Assembly: GCF_024204645.1 (NCBI RefSeq)
Contig: NZ_CP100351.1
Coordinates: 62,001 to 126,000 of the forward strand
Length of the DNA: 64,000 nucleotides
From: Desulfomicrobium sp. ZS1
GTDB taxonomy: Bacteria; Desulfobacterota; Desulfovibrionia; Desulfovibrionales; Desulfomicrobiaceae
Direction: 5' to 3'
Of the stretch, positions 35,906-45,100 are shown piece after piece; the stretch's first letter is position 1, and each line of letters starts with the position of its first letter. The notes under the pieces are model-generated. The model worked only from the letters and a program-made list of their open reading frames with translations, had not been told where the DNA came from and searched no databases. The position numbers and the translations under genes were made by a program.

Positions 35906-36742
35906 ATGGCACAGGTAACACAACTCATTCACGACTACCTTCGGCACAACAAGAAGTTTCCCCATGTCTACTGCGCGGGCTGCGGCCACGGCATCGTGCT
36001 TGGATCGCTCATCCGCAGCGTCCACGGTTTGGGCTACGCCAAGGATGACATCGTGCTCGTGGCCGGTATCGGCTGTTCCGGGCGCATGGCCGTGTACGTG
36101 GACTTCAACACCGTGCACACTACCCACGGCCGGGCTCTGACCTTCGCCACGGGCATCAAGATGGCCAATCCTGCGCTCAAAGTCATTGTGGTCATGGGGG
36201 ATGGCGACGCCATGTCCATCGGCGGCAACCATCTCATCCACGCGGCCCGTCGTAACATCGGCCTGACCGCGTTGGTCCTGAACAACAATATCTACGGCAT
36301 GACCGGCGGCCAGGCCTCACCGACCAGCCCCGAGGGGACCATCTCCGCGACGTCGCCTTTCGGTCAGCTTGAGCGCAGCTTCGACATCGTGGACATGGCC
36401 ATGGCCAGCGGTGCCAGTTATGTTGCCCGCGGCACGGTTCTGCACGCGAATATGCTCGACGGCCTCATCTCCGACGCCCTGGAAAAGCCCGGCTTCAACC
36501 TGGTGGAGGTCATGACACCCTGCCACACCCAGTACGGTCGCAAGAACAAGTTCAAGACCGTGGTGGACATGTATCAGTGGTACAAGAAGAATACCATGAA
36601 GCTTGATCGCTATGGGCAGCTTTCCCCGGAAGAACAGGAAAAGTTCACACCCATCGGCGTGTTCAGGAACGAGATGCGCCCCGGCCTCGAAGTGCGATAC
36701 GAGGAACTGCGCAACAAGCTTCAGGAGCAGCCAAATGCCTAA
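35906..36742 (+). CDS. korB: 2-oxoacid:ferredoxin oxidoreductase beta subunit (TPP binding)
   Basis: The 278-residue subunit that binds thiamine diphosphate. The metal/TPP motif is GDGDAMSIGGNHLIHAARRN-like, here at GDGDAMSIGGN followed by NNNIYGMTGGQASPT. The conserved CAGCGHG near residue 23 and GIGCSGR are also typical. The ATG lies 2 bases after the korA stop. Together with korA it makes the catalytic core. Confidence 0.95.
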   Translation: MAQVTQLIHDYLRHNKKFPHVYCAGCGHGIVLGSLIRSVHGLGYAKDDIVLVAGIGCSGRMAVYVDFNTVHTTHGRALTFATGIKMANPALKVIVVMGDGDAMSIGGNHLIHAARRNIGLTALVLNNNIYGMTGGQASPTSPEGTISATSPFGQLERSFDIVDMAMASGASYVARGTVLHANMLDGLISDALEKPGFNLVEVMTPCHTQYGRKNKFKTVVDMYQWYKKNTMKLDRYGQLSPEEQEKFTPIGVFRNEMRPGLEVRYEELRNKLQEQPNA

Positions 36743-37346
36743 ACAGCACGAACTGAATCGATTTGAAATACGGCTTTCCGGTACGGGCGGCCAGGGTATC
36801 CTGACCCTGGGCAAGATCATGGGCCAGGTGCTGGCCATCGATCACGGCTTTTTCGTCACGCAGACTCAGAGCTACGGTCCCGAGGCCCGAGGCGGAGCAA
36901 GCCGGGCCGATCTGGTCATAAGTTCACACAGAATCAGCTATCCAAAGCCCGTGAATCTTGACATGCTCGTGGCTCTCAGTCAGGAGGCCTGCAACCTGTA
37001 TTTTCGCAACTTGAAGCCTGTCGGCTTCCTGCTGGTGGATACCTCGCTCGTGACCCAGACCCCGTCCAACATATATTGGGGATTGCCGTTCACGAGCATG
37101 GCCCGGGACAAGATCGGCATGCCTCAGACCACCAACATCATCTGTCTGGGGGCGCTGAGTCATTTTCTGCCGTTCATGAATTTTGCCAACGTGAAAAAAG
37201 CCCTGGCATCCGTCTTGCCGGCCAAGATCCTGGATGTGAACGTCAAGGCGCTGACCCTTGGACATAGCCAGGCCAAGAAACTTTATCCGGACGCACCCGA
37301 AAAATGGACATTCTTCTCACCAACGACGATGGAATCAGAGCAGTAG
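36735..37346 (+). CDS. korC: 2-oxoacid:ferredoxin oxidoreductase gamma subunit
   Basis: A 203-residue gamma domain (POR/KOR family) with the N-terminal SGTGGQGILTLGKIMGQ and the QTQSYGPEARGGASRADLVIS motif, both characteristic. CAGGAG lies upstream of the ATG, which overlaps the korB stop in ATGCCTAA. Its last 14 codons overlap the start of surE by 43 bases in another frame, which is an unusually long overlap for this kind of operon. Confidence 0.94.
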   Translation: MPKQHELNRFEIRLSGTGGQGILTLGKIMGQVLAIDHGFFVTQTQSYGPEARGGASRADLVISSHRISYPKPVNLDMLVALSQEACNLYFRNLKPVGFLLVDTSLVTQTPSNIYWGLPFTSMARDKIGMPQTTNIICLGALSHFLPFMNFANVKKALASVLPAKILDVNVKALTLGHSQAKKLYPDAPEKWTFFSPTTMESEQ

Positions 37347-38065
37347 GACTGCGAGCCCTGTACGGCGCGTTGATCAAGGCCGGACACCGGGTGCACGTGG
37401 CTGCGCCCATGACCGAGCAGAGCGCGGTGGGGCATTCGGTGACCCTGTTTTCCCCCCTGCGGGTTAAGCAGGTGGAGGAAACAGGGTTTTCCGGCCTCGG
37501 CATTTCCGGAACGCCGGCGGATTGCGTCAAGCTGGCCCTGAGCCATCTTTTGCCCAAGCGGCCGGACATGATCGTGTCGGGAATCAACTCGGGCGCTAAC
37601 GTGGGCGTGGACGTGCTCTATTCGGGCACGGTGTCTGCGGCCACCGAAGGAGCCTTGGCCGGTATACCGGCCATGGCCGTGTCCGTAGACGACTTCCACC
37701 CCGAGGAACTTTCCGCCCAGGCCGAATACGCAACGCAAATGCTTGACTGCGAATTCTGGTCTTCCTTTCCCCGGCATTGCGTGCTGAACCTGAACTTTCC
37801 CGCCGGTCCGTTCGAGAACGCCAAAGGACTCAAGGTCTGCGGCCAGACCTCATCCACCTACCGGGATTGGTACGACGAGAGGAACGATCCCCGGGGGAAT
37901 CCCTACTACTGGCTGTGCGGGGTCATCCCGCCGGAAAATGTGGAGCCCGATTCGGATCGCGGGTATCTGAGCCGCGGTTACATAACCGCCACCCCTTTGA
38001 CTTTTGACCTGACTCATGCCGGGTATCTTCAGACCCTGACCAGGCATCTGGCAGAGAACGATTAA
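37304..38065 (+). CDS. surE: 5'/3'-nucleotidase SurE
   Basis: Survival protein E, a metal-dependent nucleoside monophosphatase of 253 residues. The invariant N-terminus MDILLTNDDG (Asp8, Asp9) binds the metal, followed by EQSAVGHSVT, GTPADCVKLA and VSGINSGANVG. The N-terminal position of the active-site Asp pair means the start cannot be moved downstream, so the 43-base overlap with korC is real. The ribosome binding site inside korC is weak, so translation may depend on ribosomes finishing korC. Confidence 0.96.
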   Translation: MDILLTNDDGIRAVGLRALYGALIKAGHRVHVAAPMTEQSAVGHSVTLFSPLRVKQVEETGFSGLGISGTPADCVKLALSHLLPKRPDMIVSGINSGANVGVDVLYSGTVSAATEGALAGIPAMAVSVDDFHPEELSAQAEYATQMLDCEFWSSFPRHCVLNLNFPAGPFENAKGLKVCGQTSSTYRDWYDERNDPRGNPYYWLCGVIPPENVEPDSDRGYLSRGYITATPLTFDLTHAGYLQTLTRHLAEND

Positions 38066-39010
<945 letters not shown>

Positions 39011-39028
39011 GCGCAAGAGGAAGGGAAC

Positions 39029-40024
39029 ATGGCTGTCAAAATCGCACTCAACGGCTTCGGACGCATCGGACGCTATCTGGCCCGCATCCTGGCCGGAAAC
39101 AAGGATGTCGAACTGGTCTGCGTCAACGCGCGTGGCGACAACGCGTCGCTGGCGTACCTGCTTAAATATGATTCCGTCCACGGCACCTTTGCCGGTGAGG
39201 TCGAGCCCAACGAACAGGGTTTTCTGCTGAACGGAAAGCAGGTGCTGGTCACCCGCAACGCTCCCGACGCCTGGGACTGGAAAGACATCGACATCGTGGT
39301 CGAATCCACCGGCAAGTTCACGGACCGCGAAAGCTGCGAAAAGCATCTGGCCGCCGGCGCGAAAAAGGTGCTCATCTCCGCCCCCGGCAAGAACGCCGAC
39401 CTGACCGTGGTCATGGGCGTCAATGACGGCCTCTACGATTCGGCCAAGCACAACATCATCTCCAATGCCTCCTGCACCACCAACTGTCTGGCACCTGCGG
39501 CCAAGGCGCTGAACGACACCTTTGGCATCAGGCACGGTCTCATGACCACCATCCATTCCTACACCATGAGCCAGCGCATGCTCGACGGCACCCACAAGGA
39601 CATCCGCCGCGGCCGCGCCGGGGCCATGAACATGCTGCCCACGACCACGGGCGCGGCCAAGGCCGTGAGCATGGTCATCCCGGCCCTGGCGGGCAAGCTC
39701 GACGGCATGGCCGTGCGTGTGCCCACGCCCAACGTGTCCCTGGTGGACCTGGTGGTGGAAGTGGAGAAGAAGGCCACCGTGGCCGAGGTCAACGCGGTCC
39801 TGAAGGCCGCGGCCAGCGGGCCCGAAGGCGGGGCCATGGGCTACACGGAAGTGCCGCTGGTCTCCATGGACTACGTCGGCAGCATCTACGGCGGCGTGGT
39901 CGACGGCCTGTGCACCTCGGTCATGAACGGCAGCATGGTCAAGATCATCGTCTGGTACGACAACGAGGCCGGCTTCACCAACCAGCTGCTGCGTCTGATC
40001 AGGCTGGTCGCGGGCTCGCTCTAG
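39029..40024 (+). CDS. gap: Glyceraldehyde-3-phosphate dehydrogenase
   Basis: Phosphorylating GAPDH of 331 residues. The NAD-binding N-terminus is NGFGRIGR, the catalytic Cys149 lies in SNASCTTNCLAP, and the HSYT and R-x-PT-x-x-x-S-x-x-DL segments are in place. The Asp usually found near residue 32 in NAD-specific enzymes is replaced here by a VNARGDNA stretch, so cofactor preference (NAD versus NADP) is open. GAGGAAGG precedes the ATG. It is the last gene of the kor-surE-fba-gap run. Confidence 0.96.
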   Translation: MAVKIALNGFGRIGRYLARILAGNKDVELVCVNARGDNASLAYLLKYDSVHGTFAGEVEPNEQGFLLNGKQVLVTRNAPDAWDWKDIDIVVESTGKFTDRESCEKHLAAGAKKVLISAPGKNADLTVVMGVNDGLYDSAKHNIISNASCTTNCLAPAAKALNDTFGIRHGLMTTIHSYTMSQRMLDGTHKDIRRGRAGAMNMLPTTTGAAKAVSMVIPALAGKLDGMAVRVPTPNVSLVDLVVEVEKKATVAEVNAVLKAAASGPEGGAMGYTEVPLVSMDYVGSIYGGVVDGLCTSVMNGSMVKIIVWYDNEAGFTNQLLRLIRLVAGSL

Positions 40025-40060
40025 CCTTCAGTTGACCAATGCCTCGGGAACAAGTGAGGA

Positions 40061-40093
40061 AGGGATTTTGGTGGAAGGCCGAAATCCCTTTTT
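40061..40093 (+). terminator. Terminator after gap
   Basis: Hairpin AGGGATTT / AAATCCCT with a 13-base loop followed by TTTTTCT. It ends the kor-surE-fba-gap transcript and separates it from the accessory islet. Confidence 0.75.
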
Positions 40094-40106
40094 CTATTAT
40101 ACGCCC

Positions 40107-40236
40107 CTGCAAAAAGTCGGAAAAGAGCCTGCGTGACATTCCCGCGAAGGCGGGCAATGGTATGAAATTCCTTTTTTTTCCGTATAGTTAAAAAAGGCGC
40201 AGCTCCCCTTTTCAAGGGGATGGCGACTTTTTGCAG
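40107..40236. repeat. MITE-like repeat element with 13-bp terminal inverted repeats
   Basis: Perfect terminal inverted repeats CTGCAAAAAGTCG (40107-40119) and CGACTTTTTGCAG (40224-40236) enclose about 104 bases. Inside lie an 18-base sequence CATTCCCGCGAAGGCGGG (40137-40154), which also occurs at 63325, and a hairpin CCCCTT-TTC-AAGGGG. No coding potential is seen. The structure suggests a small non-autonomous mobile repeat or a composite of REP-type units. It sits directly before the accessory gene pair and may carry its promoter. Confidence 0.6.
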
Positions 40237-40274
40237 TGCTGTCTGACAAACGTGCGGAGCCTGTAGGAGCGGAT

Positions 40275-41291
40275 ATGGCCAAAGACCTGACGACTTCTGC
40301 CATAGATCGGCAGAACATCCTGAATAATCCATACGCCTTGGCCGAGATTGAAAAAGCGGCAGGCGTTCGGGGCATTCCCTTCGAAGGGAAATTCGTGCTC
40401 TTGGAAGAGCAGGTTGCTGATTTCTTTGAGGTGACCCCTCGAACTATTGATAATTACATCGAACAATTCGGGGATGAACTGCGCCACAATGGCTATGCGG
40501 TTTTGAAGGGTAATAGGCTGAAAGAATTGAAGCAATCTCTTAAGGAACAGTTTGGTGACGAAATTGATTTCGTTACCAAAACGACGGTTCTTGGGGTCTT
40601 CGATTTTAGATCGTTTTTGAATCTGGCCATGCTGCTTTCAGAGAGTGATCGTGCCCGTCTTCTGCGGCAGGCCATACTCGATATCGTGATTGACACGATT
40701 AACCTGCGCAGTGGCGGTGGCACCAAGTACATCAACCAACGTGACGAGGATTTTCTTCATTCTGCCTTTGAAGAAGAAAATTATCGTAAGCAGTTTACGG
40801 ATGCCTTGCGCGATCATGTCGCCATGGGAAATTTCAAGTACGCAGTCTACACCGATAAGATCTATCTAAGTATTTTTCGTGAAAAGGCCAAAGAATATCG
40901 GGCAATTCTCAAATTACAGAGCCAAGAACGCGTCCGCTCGACGTTATATGCGGAAGTGCTGGACGTGATTGCCGCGTATGAATGCGGCTTCGCGGATGTT
41001 ATGACCCAAGAGGCGCAGTCTTTAGGGCGCCAGTTGTCTGCTCTGGAAGTTGATGTTCTGTTCAGGAAATTCGAAGCGCAAGCTCATTGGAAACCTTTGA
41101 TTGAGAAAGCTCGTATGAAGATGGCCAGCCGCGATCTGGCTTTTCGCGACACATTGCATCTCCAGCTTAAGGAATATGTGAATCCGTTGCAGCGAGAAGA
41201 TTTTGAACGCTTTCTTGGCGAAAAAAGCAAGGAATTGGCGGAGCGTTTGGAAGATGCCAAGGATGTTTTGAAGCGCCTCAAGGACCGTTAG
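40275..41291 (+). CDS. DNA-binding protein of a Fic/Doc-associated pair (possible antitoxin)
   Basis: A 338-residue protein I do not recognise with certainty. Residues about 38-75 (LEEQVADFFEVTPRTIDNYIEQFG) look like a helix-turn-helix that reads as a phage- or RhuM-type DNA-binding start. The middle contains ILDIVIDTIN and GGGTKYINQRDEDFL, followed by long charged helices with coiled-coil character to the end. AGGAGCGG precedes the ATG. The codon use and base composition are more AT-rich than the neighbours. The Fic/Doc-like gene starts 2 bases after its stop, so the pair is clearly a module; the antitoxin or regulator role is inferred from this arrangement. Confidence 0.6.
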   Translation: MAKDLTTSAIDRQNILNNPYALAEIEKAAGVRGIPFEGKFVLLEEQVADFFEVTPRTIDNYIEQFGDELRHNGYAVLKGNRLKELKQSLKEQFGDEIDFVTKTTVLGVFDFRSFLNLAMLLSESDRARLLRQAILDIVIDTINLRSGGGTKYINQRDEDFLHSAFEEENYRKQFTDALRDHVAMGNFKYAVYTDKIYLSIFREKAKEYRAILKLQSQERVRSTLYAEVLDVIAAYECGFADVMTQEAQSLGRQLSALEVDVLFRKFEAQAHWKPLIEKARMKMASRDLAFRDTLHLQLKEYVNPLQREDFERFLGEKSKELAERLEDAKDVLKRLKDR

Positions 41292-41293
41292 GC

Positions 41294-41734
41294 ATGAATG
41301 TTACGTATCCGACGATTGAAATGATCAAGGAAGTTCATGCCAAGACTGTTGATTTAAGCGGTGGTGGGATGATTAGCATTCTGGATTCTGGACGACTGGA
41401 AAGTGTTTTGCAACATATTCAAAATGACGATAATTATCCCACTTTTGAAGAGAAACTGGCGCATTTGTTTTATTGTGTATGCAAGTTTTATTGTTTTTCT
41501 GATGGCAATAAACGTTTGGCTATAACCGCTTCTGCCTTGATGCTGCTTCACAATGGCTATCTCTATTGTTCTGTATCGTTCATAAGAGAGATGGAGAATG
41601 TGAGCTATCATGTGGCTGCCGGGAATATCAGCAAGGAGTTGTTGCTTGAGATTATCACCGCGCACCTTGCCCAGACATCCGATGACGAAGAATTGAAGCT
41701 CAAAATTTTGCACGCGATTGCACCCTTGGGATGA
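41294..41734 (+). CDS. Fic/Doc-family protein with Tyr in place of the motif His
   Basis: A 146-residue protein of the Doc (death-on-curing) size class. The Fic loop is present as YCFSDGNKRLA at 66-76, where canonical Doc/Fic proteins have H-x-F-x-[D/E]-G-N-[G/K]-R; the catalytic His position is Tyr66. The preceding helix (FEEKLAHLFYCVCKF) and following helix (AITASALMLLHNGY) match the Fic fold. Doc-type enzymes phosphorylate EF-Tu and Fic enzymes AMPylate proteins, both using the His as base, so this protein may be inactive or chemically different. Translation is coupled to the upstream DNA-binding gene. Confidence 0.78.
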   Translation: MNVTYPTIEMIKEVHAKTVDLSGGGMISILDSGRLESVLQHIQNDDNYPTFEEKLAHLFYCVCKFYCFSDGNKRLAITASALMLLHNGYLYCSVSFIREMENVSYHVAAGNISKELLLEIITAHLAQTSDDEELKLKILHAIAPLG

Positions 41735-41779
41735 GAGCAAAAATTGGGTTTGTTGAGCTAAGCTTCTGTTTATTTAGCC

Positions 41780-41808
41780 ACGCTTAGCTAAGAGAATTAG
41801 CTAAGCGT
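41780..41808. repeat. 12-bp perfect inverted repeat after the Fic/Doc gene
   Basis: ACGCTTAGCTAA and TTAGCTAAGCGT with a 5-base loop; each arm contains the small palindrome TTAGCTAA. A related AGCTAAGCTT lies at about 41756-41765. There is no T run typical of a terminator. It could be a protein-binding or recombination site at the right end of the islet. Confidence 0.55.
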
Positions 41809-41847
41809 TAAGCATAATATTTTAAAATAATAAGATATTTGTTTGCT

Positions 41848-42099
41848 ATGAAATTTCATTTTGAACCCGACTTCGACTACCAGCACGCCGCCATCGAAGC
41901 CGTGTGCGCTCTGTTTCAGGGCCAGGAAACATGCCAGACCGAGTTCACGGTGAATCTTGGCAGGGGGCATCTGCCCCTGGCGCGGAGCTCTGTCGGCGTC
42001 GGCAATCGGTTGACCCTGCTGGATGATGAGATTCTTGGAAATCTGCATCAGGTTCGGATCCAGCATCTCCTTCTTGCGAATCCAGCCAACCTCTTCTAG
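41848..42099 (+). pseudogene. Remnant of a type III restriction enzyme Res subunit (N-terminus only)
   Basis: An 83-residue open frame starting MKFHFEPDFDYQHAAIEAVCALFQGQE followed by TEFTVN and GVGNRLTLLDDEILGNLHQVR. This is the N-terminus of type III restriction Res subunits, which normally exceed 900 residues and continue with a DEAD/helicase core. Here it stops at a TAG after a short unrelated tail, and neither the helicase part nor a mod methylase follows; dnaE begins 45 bases on. It is therefore a decayed fragment, pointing to past insertion and loss at this site. Confidence 0.75.
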
Positions 42100-42144
42100 T
42101 CTCTATTTCCCCGACCCGAAAATCCCGTTTCCCCCGAGAGCACC

Positions 42145-45100
42145 ATGAGCGGTTTCACCCATCTGCATTGCCATTCCGAGTACAGCCTTCTTGACGGCGC
42201 CATTCGCCTGAAAGACCTGTGCGCCCGGGCCGTTGATTTCGGCTTTTCATCGGCCGCCATTACCGACCATGGCAATCTCTTCGGCTCCGTACCCTTCTAC
42301 CTTGAGGCCAAGAAGCACGGCATAAAACCCATCATCGGCAGCGAGGTCTACATCGCCGACGATATGTTCGAGCGGGAAAACAAAAAGCGCTTTCACCTTG
42401 TTCTTCTGGCCCAGAATCTCATCGGCTATCACAATCTGGTCAAGATCGTGTCCGCCGGTTTCCTGGAAGGGTTTTATTACAAGCCCCGGGTGGACAAGAA
42501 ATACCTGCGCGCCCATAGCGAGGGCCTTATCTGCCTGTCGGCCTGCCTGCAGGGCGAAGTGCCCTATGCCCTGCGCCACGGGACCTTCGACAGCGCCCTT
42601 TTGAAGGCGCGCGAATACATGGAGATTTTTCCGGACCGGTTTTACCTGGAGCTGCAGTCCAACGGCCTCAAAGAACAGGAAGTGGTCAACGACAGACTCA
42701 TGGAACTGGCCAAGGAGACCGGGCTGCCTCTGGTAGCCACCAACGATTGCCACTATCTGGACAAGGACGATTACGAGGCCCACGATATCCTCCTGTGCGT
42801 GGGCACAGGCAAGATCGCCTCGGAAAAGCAGCGTCTCAAATTCGACACCAACGAATTCTACTACAAGGCCCCGGAAGAGATGGAGGCTGCCTTTGCCCAT
42901 TGCCCCGAAGCCGTGGAAAATGCGGGTCGTATTGCGGACATGTGCGAGGTGGAGCTGACGCTCAAGCAGCATTTCTTTCCGGTCTACGACGTGCCCGAAG
43001 GCGTGACCCTGGATCAGGAATTCCGCCGCCTGTCCGAAGAGGGGCTGAAGGAGCGCATCGCGGCCCTGCCTTACGAGGTGGACGAGTCCGTTTACCGCGA
43101 GCGCCTGGAACTCGAACTTGGCGTCATCATCGAGAAGGGCTTTCCGGCTTATTTTCTGATCGTGCAGGACTTCATCAACTGGGCGAAATCAAAGAGTATC
43201 CCAGTCGGTCCTGGCCGTGGATCGGCGGCCGGGTCGCTGGTCTCGTACGCGCTGAGGATCACGGACCTGGATCCCATTCGCTACGCGCTCTTCTTCGAGC
43301 GGTTTTTGAATGTGGAGCGTGCGTCCATGCCTGATATCGACGTGGACTTCTGTTACAACCGTCGCGACGAGGTCATCAAATACGTCTCGGAAAAATACGG
43401 GGCCGACCATGTGGCCCAGATCGTGGCCTTCGGGACCATGAAGGCCAAGGGCGCCATCCGCGACGTGGCCAGGGCCCTTGATGTCAGTCTTAAAGACGCC
43501 GATCGTATCGCCAAGCTCATTCCCGACGACTTGAAGATGACCCTGACCAAGGCCCTGGACGAAGAGCCGGAGCTGAGGAATCTCATCGACAGCGATCCGC
43601 AGTTCAAGAAGCTTTACGACGTGGCTCGCCGTCTGGAGGGCCTGGCCCGGCATTCGTCCATCCACGCCGCCGGCATCGTCATTTCCCAGAAGCCCATGGT
43701 CGAGTACCTGCCCTTGCACAAGGGCAAGAACGGGGAGGTCGTGACCCAGCTCGACATGAAGAAGGTAGAGCTTATCGGCCTGATCAAATTCGACTTTCTG
43801 GGTCTTAAAACCCTGACCGTGATCGACGATGCCTTGAAGCTCATTCGCAAGAACAACAAGCCCGTGCCGATCCTGGAAAAGCTGCCCCTCGACGACCCGC
43901 AGACCTTCGAACTCTTGTGCCGGGGTGAGACGGACGGCGTGTTCCAGCTGGAATCCGACGGCATGCGCCGGGTGCTGCGTGGCCTCAAGCCTTCCTGCTT
44001 CGAGGACATCATCGCGCTTTTGGCCCTGTACCGCCCGGGGCCGCTGGAATCCGGCATGGTCGACGACTTCATCGGCCGCAAGCACGGCCTGCGCAAGGTC
44101 GAGTACGAATTCGAGGAGCTGGCCCCGGTGGTCCACCCCATTCTGGAGGATACGTATGGGGTCATCCTGTACCAGGAACAGGTCATGAAGATCGCCTCGG
44201 ACCTGGCCAAGTATTCTCTGGGCGAGGGCGACAACCTGCGCCGGGCCATGGGCAAGAAGGATCCGGCGGAGATGGCCAAGCAGCGGGTGCGTTTTCTGGA
44301 CGGCGCGCGCGAGAACAACATTTCCCAGGAGGCCGCCGAATACATCTTCGACCTCATGGAGAAATTCGCGGGCTACGGGTTCAACAAATCCCACAGCGCG
44401 GCCTACGCGGTCATCTCCTACCAGACCGCCTACGTGAAGGCCCATTACCCGGCCGAGTTCATGGCCGCCATCATCACCTCGGAAGTGTCCAACACCGACA
44501 AGATCCTGGCCCATGTCAGCGCCTGCCGGGACATGGACATCGAAGTCCTGCCCCCGGACGTGAACCGGAGTTTCAACGAATTCACCGTCGAGGGCGAGTC
44601 CATCCGCTACGGTCTTTCCGGCATCAAGGGCGTGGGCGAGGGGGCTGTCGAGTCCATCGAGGAGGAACGGGAGAAGGGCGGGGATTTCACCAGTCTGCTT
44701 GATTTCTGCCAGCGCGTGAATCTGCGCAAGGTCAACAAGAGGGTGCTCGACTCCCTCATCAAGTCGGGAGCCATGGACAGCTTCGGGTGCTCGCGGCGGG
44801 CGCTGCTGGAGGGCCTCGACAAGGTCCAGGCCATGGCCCAGAAGCGGGCCAAGCGCAAAACCTCCGGCCAGCTCTCGTTCATGGGCATGGTGGAAGAGAA
44901 CACCTGCAATCTGACGGGGCTGGGCATCGAGGACGAAGAGGCCGTTCTGCCGGAATTCGGGGATGACGAGAAATGCCGCATGGAGAAGGAGGCTTTCGGA
45001 TTCTTCCTCATCGGCCATCCGTTGCAGCCCTTCCGCCAGGAGATCAGGCGGCTCGGCTATCCGTCCCTGGCGCAGTGCGCAGACATGACGGAGAAGTCGC

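Noticed and set aside
40107-42099. Complete type III restriction-modification system
   Set aside because: Only the first 80 or so residues of Res exist; the helicase and endonuclease parts and a methylase are missing.
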